Positions 52,161 through 64,000 of a stretch of 64,000 nucleotides of DNA are shown piece by piece (positions within the stretch are counted from its first letter, which is position 1; each line of letters starts with the position of its first letter). Both the position numbers and the translations under genes were made by a program. The DNA is from Cannabis sativa (Eukaryota > Streptophyta > Magnoliopsida > Rosales > Cannabaceae), in NCBI RefSeq assembly GCF_029168945.1, contig NC_083604.1, positions 8,300,812 through 8,364,811 of the forward strand, in the 5' to 3' direction. The notes under the pieces are model-generated. The model saw only the letters and a list, made by a program, of their open reading frames with translations, searched no databases and was not told where the DNA came from.

Positions 52161-54230
52161 AAATAAAATAAATAATAATTTTATATATAAAAAATGTACT
52201 CTCTCTCCCATTTAAACTTTTCAACCCTACTCTATATATTAGGCTAAATTAAAACACAAGTAAAAACTTTTAGTCAAACAAAACACTAGGATGTACGGAC
52301 ATACATATTATTTACAATCTATAAAGTTAAGCTAAGGAGATTAACTAACTTGAACTAATAATTAATAAGCCTTCATCACATTGGGATTGGTAAATTTCTA
52401 ATTATTCTCATCCAAAAGAAAATTCTAAAAGTTGACTTTCTCTCTTCTCTCCTTAATAATATATATATTTACATAAGTCAATAATACTAAGAAATTAAAA
52501 TAATAGAGTAAAAGAAACAATATATCAAATAAATTAAGTGTGTAAATCATGTGAAAAAGCTTCATGAAATCCATGGTTGATGCCCTAACCCCATCTCACC
52601 CACAAAAATTTGGTAACATAGTTTTATATATATATTAATTTTAACAAACAAATAAATAAATAATAAGTTGCAAATATATTTAGATTAAATGCAATTATAA
52701 ATGCAAATTGACCCTAGTGTTTATTCATTAACATGCAATTGTTAAATCTAACTAATACTAGCTAACTATAGAGATTATTATTAGAGCTAACTATATTTTT
52801 TTCTTGACTTAAAATGATTGATCCTAATCTTCTACCAATAATCCAATGCTATCAACGGTTAAGTGTTACCTAATAAACCTATATTTTTAATTAATAAAAG
52901 TTAGCTAGCTATTTTTCTTAATTAAATTGACATCATTATATTAATCACATCCCTTAGAATAGCTACAAAAGTACAACCACCAATCAAGATATATACATAT
53001 ATATATATATATATATATGTATAATGTAGTAATTAATCAATTCAACACATCATTGATTTTGATTGTTATTCTCCTTTAATAATGTTCTTTTTACAATGTT
53101 ACAATACTTAAGAACAAATTGGCAATTTTATTCAAGTATTTATGTACATTTATTTATATATATATATTGGTTATTGAAGATGGGTCATGGAACCAAAAAG
53201 AAAAAAATTGTCCACTATGATATAATTTAATATTTTCTTTCCTTCTTGATAATTTATTTCTTAACGAGAGAAAAATCCAATACAAAGATTAGATAACAAC
53301 AATATTCATATTTAATTGAAAAAAAGAGAGAAAAGAATAAGAATAAGAATAGGTGTGATGATGATGATTATTAAGGGTTCTAAGTTTTGCCAATCACCTA
53401 ACAATTAAAATGACATAATTAATTGCATAGCTTTAATAGATAAGTGCACAAAAGTTAATGATAACCCAGTTGTTATGTTGACCTTTTTTCCATATATGTC
53501 CCACTTTTTTTTTTTTTTTGTTTTGCATAGCCCTTTAATACACTATTTTCACTTCATGAAGTTACGATGTACTTTTAATATTTGACTATTAATTTAATTC
53601 CATGTTTTACTTAATAGAAATGTTAAAAAATAATAGTAGCGTTAATTAATACTTTTTTTTTTTTTTTATGTATTATTATTATTATTGGTCCAATTAAGTA
53701 TTGGATTACATATAGTTTAATGTAATAATTTTTAAAGAGTATCGCTAGCTAATCATAAGATAACATGTCTAAAAGTGTTAGGTACCACTCATGCCCAATA
53801 ACAATATTCTTAAACTTCATGAAAGTTTTGAATTATTACACCATTCTGATACATTTTTTTAAAAAAAAAATTTGGTATTTAGAAATAATAAATGTATTTC
53901 TTATTTTTTATAATTATGTAATATGTTTATTTAAAATCATTTGTAAATTTTTAATAAAATTAAAAAACTTTAGTGAAAAATAGAAATTAATTGTCACCAC
54001 CTCTAATGCAGAAGCTAATATGGAGATCTCCAAAACGTCTTATAGCCCAAAACAGGTTTGTTGTCGATATTAGTACAAACTACAAAGCAGCATATTCAAT
54101 TTACTTGTATTTAGGTTTTTTTTTATGTGGATTAGTTTTGACGAAGGTTTTTAACTGATTATTAGAAAAAAAAAAAATTACTAAAAGTAATTAAATAGTA
54201 GTTAGCAAAAAAAAAGTAATTAAATAGTAG
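52161..54230. other. AT-rich intergenic stretch
   Basis: About 2 kb with no gene seen. It has a (TA)n tract at about 52988-53020, short T-runs (53507-53520, 53650-53668) and otherwise unremarkable AT-rich DNA. Confidence 0.5.
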
Positions 54231-54590
54231 GTTAATTAGGATTTTTGTCTCTTGAATATTGACATGTATGCTACCTGAAACTCGTTAAAAATGATCTCTG
54301 AACTATTGAGATGGTTGGATTTAAGGACTTTTGTCTAATTTCATTCAATTTTACTATTTCAGTGATTGTTTATGTACTAAAACATGCTTCTCAGACTTTG
54401 ATATCTACCAAATCATACCTCTCAAACTTTAACATATACTAAATTATGCCCCTGAATTTTCATCCACGTTAGACTTTTTTTACTAAAATTAGAAAAAAAA
54501 ATCTTTAAATCTAACAATTTCAATAGTTCAAGGGTATTTTTAACGAACTTAAAAATTCAGGGACATGATTTCGTACATGTCAAAGTTTTA
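54231..54590. mobile_element. MITE family Y, copy 1
   Basis: Inverted ends: the left has cgttaaaaatgatctctgaa, and the right has the complement-like gtatttttaacgaacttaaa. The interior tcattcaattttactatttc also occurs, reversed, in the copy at 62668-63000. Confidence 0.8.
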
Positions 54591-55560
54591 ACTTAAATAC
54601 TATATTTGCATGTTATTTTGAAAATAAAAATTTCAAGTCAATAATGAACACTTTACAACAAATTATATTAGAATTAAATTTTAAATGAATCAATAAATAA
54701 AATAATTTAACGACTATTTACTAACATCATCACACAAATTTAATACTTTATTAAAGATGATAATTCTTTTTTTTTTTTTTTGAAAACTTTATTAAAGATG
54801 ATTTACAATATTGAGGATGCACACAATTGAGTTTTTTCTTTTTTTTTTTTTTTTTTTTTGGACTGTGGTTGCTTATTTTTTTAAAAAAATATCCTTACAT
54901 ATATTTTAATAAAAATAAAGATTGTCATTGAAAAATTTATACTGAGATTTTAAGGTAGAAACCACACAAAAGTAATTGTGATATTTATTTATTATTGTTT
55001 GGATCTTGAATTAATGGTTATTTATTCATAGAGGTGAATAAATATGGTGTAGGTGACATTAAGTATAGTCATATTTGTCTCATTCATAATCTTATGATAC
55101 ACAAAATTAATAGCTTATACTATTCATAAAACCATTTAAAGAAATAGCATTAATCAATTGGACCAAAATTAAAAACCATATACTTCTACCAATTTTTATT
55201 TTCTTCTCTTTTTTTTTAACTCTTTTTTATTACTTTCTTTAAATAATAATATTCTTTAGACCATAAAATTTAATGAATTAAATACCAAAATCTGATATTT
55301 TTGTTTGGAACTTACACAAAGTGACATAGGTATAATTTTGTTTTTATATGAAACTTTTGTATTGTTTATTTAATGTTGTACGACACAATTTCATCAGTGG
55401 TGTATAATTGAAAATAAATAAATATAAGAAGTGCGAATTTCATAATAAGAGATAGTTTAGGGGGCAAAGTGAAAATAAAAAAATCACTGAGAAAAAGCTG
55501 GGAAAAAGAAAAGAATAAGAAAATGAATGAAGTTTGCTGGAAAAAGAAAGAAGCAGCAAA
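54591..55560. other. Upstream region of the BPP-like gene
   Basis: AT-rich with T-runs at 54769-54781 and 54838-54860. No clear TATA box could be chosen. GA-rich text (gaaaagaaaagaaaag, about 55570-55590) just downstream may mark the start of the transcribed leader. Confidence 0.4.
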
Positions 55561-55599
55561 TATTAACAGAAGAAAAGAAAAGAAAAGAAAAAAGTTTAG

Positions 55600-56579
55600 T
55601 TGAAGAATTTTTCTCGGAGGAGAGAGAAAGTGAGAAAATGCTGGAAAATCTAGGGATTGTTTACACCGATCCGTTTCTGTAGAGCTCTTCGATCCGTACA
55701 ATCCCCAGACAAAGCAATTAATGTGTTAGATCCGGCTGTCTGATACAACATTCGTCGCATTGTAATTTGACATTTCAACTCTTTTTGAGGTTTATCTTCG
55801 AGTTTGGGGATCTCTCAGTGGTACTACCATGGAGTTTCATATAAAGAGTTTGAAGTCGGCTTTGACTTGGTAAGTTTGAGTTGAGCAAAGATACTCTCAG
55901 TTTCATCGGAAGTTGTGTAGTTTTTTTTAAGCTATGAATGGAGTAGTGGGAATGGTTACTTGGAAGTTGAATTCGAGTCTGAATTAGGCTTAATTTCCGT
56001 TTAATACTCTTCACTCAAAAGAATTTTAGGGTTTTTGAGATTTTGTTATTGATATGTATATTATTAAGTATGTTAATTTTGATTGGTGTTTTCTTCTGTT
56101 AGATTGGAAATGGACGTTTTGGCATCTGCGTTTCCAGTGGTACAATTGCTTCAGTGAATTATGCTAATTTATGCAACTTTTGTAAATATGATAAATATAT
56201 ATATTACGAGGATTTGATGTTGAGGTGACTTGGACTTACCATCTACGGTTCCTATGGGGTATTGGGTCGCTTGCATTGGAAATTAATTATTTCTGTGACA
56301 AGTTTTCGATAAGGGTGAATCGGAAAAAAAGGGTTTTTTTCGTGAGCGACAGTGATAGCGGCCTTTAATTATTTTCCTATGCAATATCCCATTACGGGTT
56401 AATCTTTGGGAGTTTGGGCTTTTTTATTTTTGGGAATAATTATCTTCACTGTGGCTAACAGTGTGGTATATACATTATGGATAATTCTTCCTTGTACAAG
56501 GGTTGCTTGATTTTGGGTTGTATTGAGAGATTGGCGTTGAGATTTTGAGAGACTGTAGCTTTCTTGGTGGCCGGTGGAG
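55600..56579 (+). other. Probable 5' leader of the BPP-like gene
   Basis: GC content rises from about 55610, and pyrimidine/purine text typical of plant leaders follows. A donor gtaagtttg at 55870 and an acceptor ttctgttag ending at 56102 could define a leader intron of about 233 nt. There are several upstream ATGs, so transcript mapping would be needed to set the true start. Confidence 0.45.
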
Positions 56580-59500
56580 ATGCCTCCTTCTCCGGCATTG
56601 AGGTCTTCTCCTGGAAGGGAATTGAGAGCTAACAATAATCACAAACGAGGACACAGTTTCGAAGGTGGATTGTTTCTCAGAGAAAAAGATGACGATCTTG
56701 CTTTGTTCAGCGAAATGCAGACCCGAGAAAGAGAGAGTTTTTTGCTGCAGTCCTCCGATGACCTTGAATTCACACTTCGTAATATCCTATTCTTCACACT
56801 TCTATTAATCGATTTGTTTTCTCCTTAAGTTTGAAGTTCTTTTTTTTTTTTGGTGGTCATCTGCCTTACGGGGGTTTTTTCTTTTCTCTTTCAACAGCTT
56901 CAAAATTGAGACACTTTTCAGATATTAAGCTCGGGATCTCCATTCCAGTACGAGGAGAGAGTACTAGTAACCTGCTCAATGCCGATGGGGATAAGAATGA
57001 CTATGACTGGTAAGTTTTTTCTCCTCCCTAAATTGCTGATAATTTGGACCTCCATTTGCTGGGAACGGGCTCGTGCTGGATGTGTTGGTGTTCCAGTTAC
57101 GGAGAAGATAACTTAATATGCACTGCTAGTAACTTCTGCTTTCAAATTTTTGGGCAATGCAACATGTATAGGTTGTGATATTGTACCTCAAAAGTGTTCA
57201 ATTCTCTTGTAATATGGACAGACTATGATAATGTCTTGGGTAAGCAGAACGGATTAACTAGCTGGCTGCTAGAGCATATTATCCATGCTGCATGTGTATG
57301 TGCATCTTGCATCCCATGTCTCTGTAAATTTAAGTAGGTTGTTAGAGCTGGAAAATATTATCCCTTCTATTTGTCAGGTTTTTCAGTCATAATTCAATGG
57401 TAGTTGACGTATTAGAAATATATTAGTTTTGTTGAGGCTAAATTCTCTGCTTGTACTAATTTTTGCATATACTTGTTTCATAGGTTATTAACACCTCCCG
57501 ACACTCCTCTTTTTCCTTCACTGGATGATGAGCCACAGCAACAAACTTCTACAAGAAGGGGAAGACCTCGAAGTCAACCTATTTCAATATCTAGATCATC
57601 GACAGTAAGTGGTTATATCCTTTTCTGATTATAATTTTGTTGGTTATGTTCTGTGAAGATTTAGAGTAGATTTCTCTTTACCTCTTCTTAAAGCATATCA
57701 GCATCTTTTGCAGATGGAGAAAAGTTATAGGAGCAGTAGGGGTAGTGCAAGTCCAAATCGTTTGAGTCCATCTCCTCGTTCTGGAAGTAGTACATTTCAA
57801 TCAAGGGGAAGACCATCATCAGCACACCAATCCAGTCCATCATCAGTTCGTCAATCTAGTCCATCATCAGTTCGTCAATCTAGTCCATCTTCAGCCCGTC
57901 AATCTAGTCCATCATCAGCTCGTCAATCTAGTCCATCATCAGCTCGTCAAACCAGTCCATCTCCGAGTTTACGACATGCTACTCCATCACGAAGACCATC
58001 TACTCCCCCAAGTAAACCCTCGACTACTGTCCCAAGATCTTTAACCCCAACTCCTCGTAGAATGAGCACTGGTTCTGGTAGCGTGCCCTCATCAGGGGTG
58101 AGAGGAGTGTCCCCTGTAAAGAGTAGTCGGGGGAACTCTGCATCTCCTAAAATAAGAGCATGGCAAACCAATATTCCTGGGTTCTCCTCTGATGCACCTC
58201 CAAACCTACGTACTTCTCTTGCTGATCGACCTGCAAGTTATGTAAGGGGTTCCTCACCAGCAACAAGAAATGGAAGGGACTCTTCCTCTAATTACAGAAG
58301 GCAATCAATGTCACCAACTGCGACTAGAAGTGTCAGCTCCTCTCATAGTCATGAGCGGGATCCATTTAGCTCTCAAAGTAGAGGTTCTATTGCTTCTTCT
58401 GGTGATGATGATGTTGACTCTATACAGTCCATGCATGTGGGTAGTTTAGATCGATCAACAACAAGAAGAGTTGCGAATTTCTCGAATAATAGAGGTCCTT
58501 CCCTTGCCAAAAAGCCAACCAAAATAGCATCTCCATCGTCTGCTCCTAAAAGATCTTTTGATTCTGCTCTTCGACAAATGGTAATTCTTAAAAAGTTGAC
58601 ACTTTTAAGTTTATGTGTCTGTCCTTTTGATTATGTGTTTCCTTGTTATTTCTTTAGCTGGAGGATGTTTGTTATGTTGGGCTTATTTATTATAGTGATA
58701 GAAGCTATTGAATGCTATTTATGGGGTTTGTTGCAGATTGAGGGGAAATGTCAAATTTAATGTTTGATAGTTTTGATGTTGGTTAGCTTCTGTTTAAATC
58801 GACAACATTCTTTTTTACATATACATTTGCAATCTGTCAAAATCATTTGAACTCATTTATCAATTTTTATCAGTGATAAATTCATTGTTTGATGTCATTT
58901 TGAGTGAGTGATCAAGTCATTTTAGGGTTTGTTTTTGTTTACTCTACATGGACCGCTTGCCAACATTTTGTGAATCTTAATGCTTCTGTACTACTAGTAT
59001 AGCATGTGCTGACTAGAAGTGCAGAATCTTTTGGATGCAATTAAACCTTTGAGAAGTGCTTTCATGATTCTTGTAGGGTTTTTTTTCCCCTTGCTCTCTC
59101 TCTCTCTCTGGGCTAGTTTTATGGTGGTTTATTTTGCTTCAAATTTCAATGTTCTTTGTGATTCTGCGCTGTTCATTTGACATGTATGTTTAAGTCACAC
59201 CTTCTCATTATGAAGTTACCCAGATTCTGTTCACATCTAATGTGCTTCAATGTCTTTGCAGGATCATCGGAAAAGTCCTCAGAATATGTTTCGACCCCTT
59301 TTATCCAGTGTCCCAAGTACCACCTTTTATGTGGGAAAAACAAGTTCTGCACATCATTCTTTAATCTCTAGAAATTCATCAGTCACAACAAGTAGCAATG
59401 CAAGTTCCGATCAAGGTGCTTGTGCCGCACCTGATACTGAAGGGAATGATCACAACCAAGATGATGTGGCTATTGAATATGAGAGGGTACCATTTTCTGA

Positions 59501-61944
59501 TGTTCCTGAGGAAGTGTTTGCCTTTGACAAGATGGATGTTGTAAATGAAGTCATTGGACATGAAATTGATGACGGGTCAATAAATAATGTCGAATTTGAT
59601 AGAGGCCCTAAAACTGAGTTCGTTGTTGCTGACCCTGGAGAATTCCATCACCACAGTATTGTCACAGAAGTTGGTCCAACTTCAGAAACATCTTTTGTTA
59701 ATGATGATTTTTCAGAAGTGGACAGTATTGAAAATATGGCAGTTTGTTCTAGATGTGGTTGCAGATATCATGCTTCTGAGACAGAGGAGAGGTTCAATGG
59801 ACTATGTCGAGAATGTACTATGAAAGATAAACTTTTGAGGATAACTACTCTAGAGACAGCTGTAGTTGTTGATACCTTCCCAGTGTCATCTACACACATT
59901 ACCGAAGAGAGGCATTATGATGATTTGACATCTATGGCTGTGCCTGAGCTGTCACAAAATACTGATGAGAGGGGGCCAAAGAGTTTTCAGGATGAGGAGA
60001 ATCTCGAAGAAGGCAAAAGTTCTTACAATGAGCAAAATCATAGTTACTTGCAAGAAAATTCTCTTGCAAAGTCAAAGGAGGAAGGAGGAGAGGTTAGGTT
60101 TGCCAAGCAGCTAGAGGATGGCCCGTTAGCTGTTGGTCAGGGTTTGCCCAGTAATGACACTGGGGGTCAAAAACTGCATCATGTCACTGACTATCCAAAT
60201 TTGAGATTTGAGGTTTCAGAGGGTGCAGGAATTTCAGTATTGCTGAAGAGAACAAGCAGTAACAAGGGGACCGTTGTTCGAGGCAGAAATTTTTCAGCCG
60301 CTAGCATACCGTATGATGATTTGTCATATGCTAAAGATAGTGTAAGCAGCATGAGAAGCTCCATCGGGCATGGCAGTTTCTCCACTTCATCCTCTGTTGA
60401 TTTTGGTACCCGACAAACAGATAGCCGGGTGCAACGGCAGTTAAGTAGTGGAAGGAAATCAGACACGGAGCACTACAGAAATGACAAGAACACAAGACCT
60501 CAAAACCATGGCCCTTCTTTCTCTGGAGTTGGAAACCTATCTCGTCAAGCGTCATCTCTTTCAACAAACACACATGAAGATAATTCTCAAGTTTCCATGG
60601 GCAATGTGGAATACAATCTTTCAAAGGAGACATTTGTATTATCTCAAGAACATTCGGTAGCTTCAGAGCAAACTAAAGCAGATGTTACCGACATACCTTC
60701 AACACAATCATTTGTTGTCGAAGAAGATGATTATGAACACAAGGACAGCAGAATTGTTGATGCCTCTACCTCTGAACTTCATACTCCCGTAGCTGGTATT
60801 GGTTTAGAGGAAAAATTGGTAGCATCGTATACAAATTACGAGGCATGTGGTTTACCAGATGTACAGTCGCCCAAATATGCCACTGGTACGACAGATCTAG
60901 ATCCACGAGATATGACTCCGGGATCTTCGTGTAAGGAGGAACATTCTAATCTTGATGGTGATGAAGTGGATAGAGATGTTGGAACTCATAATTCCATGGT
61001 TATAGTGTCCGAAATAGAAACTGAAAATGGCCAACACAGTAATCCTGGTTCATTGAGCGATAATGTCTCGCTTGCATCAAAGAGCACCTCAGAGGAGGAG
61101 CCTTCACCATTTAACCCTTCTGACAAGGATATGACAGCTTCTGCTACAGAGTCCACAAACTCTGATCAGGCACATGACATCCTAGGTATGATCTTTCTTC
61201 GATTGTAGTTTTTTTGTTATTTTCATTCTCTTACCTCTAGTAGTTCAAATGTCTAATCTTATCGAATATTCCTGTCTTAATATGTTTTTAAATAGATCAC
61301 ATTAATCTATTAGTATAGCTTTCTAAACACAGACTTTTAGGAAAATGAAATAATTTTGCATATTTCGAATCAGTGCTAATGTAACATGTAATCATATCAA
61401 GATAATAAAATGCTGCATATTGAAATTATGACAAATTACCAGTTCATTCTAACTTCCTCTGGGCTTTCGTTTCGACCGGTAACTGACATACTTTGTATAT
61501 TTATTAGAACAAGAATCAACGATAATGGTAGAGTGTCAAAATGGAAGAAAGGGAAGAAGCCTAACTCTCGACGAGGCAACAGATACAATACTTTTCTGCA
61601 GCTCTATTGTTCATGATCTGGCCTACAAGGCTGCAACAATAGCACTGGACAAGGAAAGTTCAGATCATCCATTAGAAGGCTCGCAGCCAACAGTTACAAT
61701 ATTGGGAAAATCCAATCATGACAAAAACGATCTACCACATGGCAGAATTGTCGGCCATCGCCCTTCGAAATTTCAAAAGAACACCAGGAAAAGGAAGGTG
61801 GAGATAGGTGTCAAACCTCCTAGCGTGATAGAGAACGACGAGAACGCTGTTGAACCGTTAAAGCGCAGTGTCGAGCCTCCTAATAAGGTGGATACCATGA
61901 AGCCTCCAAAACTGGAATCGAAATGCAATTGCACAATAATGTAA
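56580..61944 (+). CDS. Ser/Pro/Arg-rich FLO11-like protein (plant BPP-like family), 1219 aa
   Basis: Six exons, all GT/AG and in phase: 56580-56778, 56898-57009, 57484-57604, 57714-58580, 59262-61185, 61508-61944. The start [15 protein letters not shown] is the family's conserved N-terminus. It is followed by [12 protein letters not shown] (about residues 36-47), [20 protein letters not shown] (from about 69) and [20 protein letters not shown] (from about 101). Residues 183-222 are SSPSS(V/A)RQ repeats within a basic Ser/Pro region. C595xxC598...C615xxC618 could bind zinc. A conserved block [20 protein letters not shown] lies near 1090, and the chain ends CNCTIM. I recall related Arabidopsis 'basic proline-rich proteins' reported to bind microtubules; that role is an inference here. 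No signal peptide or membrane segment. The stop TAA overlaps a GTAAGT donor-like site. Confidence 0.93.
57828..57971 (+). repeat. In-frame 24-bp minisatellite in exon 4 of the BPP-like gene
   Basis: Six units of caatctagtccatcatcagc plus tcgt (last one degenerate) encode QSSPSS(V/A)R. Units start at 57828, 57852, 57876, 57900, 57924 and 57948. The array keeps the frame, so length variation would add or remove eight-residue blocks. Confidence 0.92.
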
Positions 61945-62300
61945 GTTCAACTCTACCTTACCAACCCCTCTATTAGCATAATTATACGAAGGCGATGGAG
62001 CCAAGTCCTTGTATTTTGATGGTTTTATGTTTGAAGGGCTGTTTGGATGTTGTCAATTAATTGTTCCCATTTATTTGTAAGAAATACCCACGTTGTGTTG
62101 GTGACCAAATTGTAAAGCTTCTTTTTTTTTCTTTTTGTTCATTTTTACTTTTTTTAGGCTAATATTAGTTAAGGCAATGAAGGGTTCTGTTTGCTCCAGT
62201 TGCCACATTCTTGTTGGTTATTCTGATTTGGTTCAATACCTTAATAGTAGAGATAAGTGTGAATTAAAAAAAAAAAAAAAAACCTGATTCATATTCGTTA
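61945..62300 (+). other. 3' UTR region of the BPP-like gene
   Basis: It contains T-rich tracts and possible near-upstream elements such as tttatttgtaagaaa (62070-62084), but no clean AATAAA. An A-run at 62266-62282 and a T-run at 62402-62421 lie beyond. Confidence 0.45.
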
Positions 62301-62667
62301 TGATTGTGAAGATTATACCTTCCATTTATTCATCCATGTTGGGGTCACAACTCTTTTTGTTCTAATTTGTTTTTGGTTCAATACCTTTTCAGTAGAGAGA
62401 ATTTTTTTTTTTTTTTTTTTTGTTGCTGAATTTCTGGAATCTTGGTTGAAGTATTGAACTGCAAAATCTAAGCGATTAAAGTCAACAACGTGCCAGAAAA
62501 TTAGTAACACGTGGAGGAAATGGCATTTTTACATGGTATATCACAGAAAATAATAGATTATTATATTATTATTATTATAAGATTTGTTATTGATTTGTAA
62601 TAATCACGATATATCATGTTATTAATCATTATATTGTAAAGATTTGTTATTAATTAATTGAGATTTT
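62301..62667. other. AT-rich intergenic stretch
   Basis: The block ttttggttcaatacctt...agtagaga occurs at about 62226-62252 and again at 62370-62398, a small local duplication. No gene. Confidence 0.5.
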
Positions 62668-63000
62668 TGCTGCATTCTGAACTTAGGTCGTTAAAAATGT
62701 CTCCTGAACTATTAAGATTGTTGGTGTTAAATTTTTTTTTTCAATTTTAGTAAAAAAATCTAACATAGAAGAGACATAATTTAGTACATGTCAAAGTTTG
62801 AGGGACATGATTTGGTAGATATTAAAGTCTAGGGAGCATTGTTTAGTAAATAAACAATCATTGAAATAGTAAAATTGAATAAAATTAGACAAAAGTCTTT
62901 AAATCTAACAATCTCAATAATTTAGGGGTATTTTTAACGACCTTAAAAGTTCAGGAGGCATGATTTGATACATGTTAAAGTTCAAGAGGTAATTTTTTTA
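62668..63000. mobile_element. MITE family Y, copy 2 (opposite orientation)
   Basis: The left end has cgttaaaaatgtctcctgaa and the right gtatttttaacgaccttaaa. The interior gaaatagtaaaattgaat is the complement of the copy at 54231-54590. Confidence 0.8.
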
Positions 63001-63477
63001 ATTAACCTTATTAATTATAGGACATGAATACTCTATAATGTTTTAATATGGAAAAACCACAAATATAACTAAACATTGTGTAGTTATGTGTAATGACAAT
63101 GAATAAAATTATTTGTGTAATTAAAATGAATAAAATTATGAGCGTAATTAAAATATAATAGACTTGTAATTTTATAAATAAAATAGAAAAAAAATGTTAC
63201 AGTATAATGTTTTTTTTATTAATTTTTTATTGTTATTTCATTTTGTTTTATACCGAGCATTACATTTTCAATAATTTATAAAAGATTTTAATTTATAAAA
63301 TTTTCTACACTTAAATTAAAATAATTAAATTGAGTTTTTCTATTATTATTATATGATTATTTATTATTATTATTATGTTGGTGAATAGTGATGGGATCTT
63401 TTATTTATTTATTTATTTGATGAAAAAATATTGAGACTTATTTTATATTTATTGGGAGGAGAGTAATCCATAACATC
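63001..63477. other. AT-rich spacer
   Basis: No gene seen. It has (TTA)n-like text at about 63340-63375 and (TTTA)n at 63402-63420. Confidence 0.5.
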
Positions 63478-63837
63478 AAAAAATAAATATTATTTTAGAT
63501 TTTTTATTTTGTTAAATAATAAATTAAATTTATATTTTTTAAAATGATACAAAATAGTATAATAAACTCATTTCTTTTATCAAAATAAAATTTAATAATA
63601 ACCCGATATATAGGTATTACGACAATATTAGTTACAATTTTTGCATATGTCCATGTTAAGAATTGTTTTCAAGTTGATTATATTTTTTTTTTAAAAAAAA
63701 AAAAGATCAAAAATTAAGCTTAGGGTACTATTTTGTATCTTTAAAAAAAAAAACAAGATTCATTTTGCCGTTTAACAAAACAGATAGTCCAATCGATAAC
63801 TTTACAAAACATAGGATCTAAAATAATATTAACCCCT
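63478..63837. mobile_element. MITE family X, copy 2
   Basis: It shares aagaattgttttcaagttga, gttaaataa-type arms and the end ctaaaataatattaacccct with the copy at 51784-52160, in the same orientation, but is more decayed. Confidence 0.75.
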
Positions 63838-64000
63838 AAAAAAATAATGAATCAAAAGTTAAAACATCAAAATTGACAATCTATCATATGTTTTCTCTTC
63901 AATTTTTCTTTTTCTTTTATATTAAAAAAAATGAGATCACGTGGTGTAGATTTCTTCTCCACCTCTTCGGAAACATACACAATCCCAACAACCACGCGTC
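63838..64000. other. Window end, nothing recognised
   Basis: AT-rich, becoming GC-richer from about 63930 (gatcacgtggtgtagatttc, accacgcgtc). This may be the edge of a further gene or promoter off the window. Confidence 0.3.

Noticed and set aside
56831..57013. Separate small gene suggested by a frame starting before exon 2
   Set aside because: Its first part is intron. The [12 protein letters not shown] part is exon 2 of the BPP-like gene, joined at 56778/56898.
59587..60660. Overlapping frames inside exon 5 of the BPP-like gene (59587-59823, 60191-60633, 60448-60660)
   Set aside because: Shadows of the long exon, which is in the family frame throughout.
51784..63837. Large inverted duplication around the BPP-like gene
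   Set aside because: Y copies are inverted but X copies are in the same orientation, so one event cannot produce the order.

Overview
The window is nuclear DNA of a eudicot plant. Evidence: genes with many short exons and GT..AG introns in very AT-rich DNA, a plastid-targeted fatty-acid enzyme, a plant-specific Ser/Pro-rich protein, and dense, layered plant transposons (Copia, Gypsy, L1-type LINE, MULE, hAT and MITE classes). The repeat families look Rosales-like, possibly Cannabaceae, but that is only an impression.

Only two intact protein-coding genes are supported. (1) 22167-26765 (+), an 11-exon gene for plastid 3-oxoacyl-ACP reductase (FabG/KR of type II fatty-acid synthesis), 322 aa with a complete Asn-Ser-Tyr-Lys tetrad. 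(2) 56580-61944 (+), a 6-exon gene for a 1219-aa Ser/Pro/Arg-rich protein of the plant FLO11-like/BPP-like family, with an S-P repeat region, a CxxC..CxxC cluster and a C-terminal CTIM that reads as a CaaX box.

Layout: 1-323 end of a Gypsy-type LTR inserted in a LINE; 324-2107 LINE 3' half (broken); 2108-4080 MULE-like remnant; 4305-8753 non-autonomous LTR retroelement 'H1' with identical 899-bp LTRs; 9331-13336 duplicated copy of the reductase upstream region, interrupted by a MULE (9663-12499) that carries a ~340-bp satellite array and a solo LTR; 13495-22000 second copy of that upstream region, interrupted by an unresolved insertion with a HOOKLESS1-like acetyltransferase fragment (13914-15755) and by Copia-type element 'H2' (16074-21293); 22167-26765 reductase gene; 26830-41864 a Gypsy-type solo LTR in the reductase 3' UTR, itself holding a non-autonomous LTR element (28088-39201), which holds an antisense LINE (about 30972-37290), plus a hAT MITE; 42479-43430 truncated Copia 5' end; 43430-54600 MITEs and decayed DNA transposons; 55560-62300 the BPP-like gene; 62660-63840 two more MITEs.

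The most unusual signal is that the internal domains of H1 and H2, two LTR elements with unrelated LTRs and almost no coding capacity, are strings of short stem-loops. The stem sequences differ from copy to copy but stay complementary, while the loops keep a short motif: TGCTTG, GAGAAG or TGAG in H1 and CCTGAAG in H2. I do not recognise this design from described TRIM, LARD or Cassandra elements. Second in interest is the reductase locus: an orphan promoter copy 8.7 kb upstream, an upstream ORF overlapping the start codon, and a 3' UTR split by 15 kb of nested transposons starting 65 bp after the stop codon.

All exon boundaries were set by hand from reading frame, GT/AG sites and family similarity recalled from memory; no alignment or search was run.
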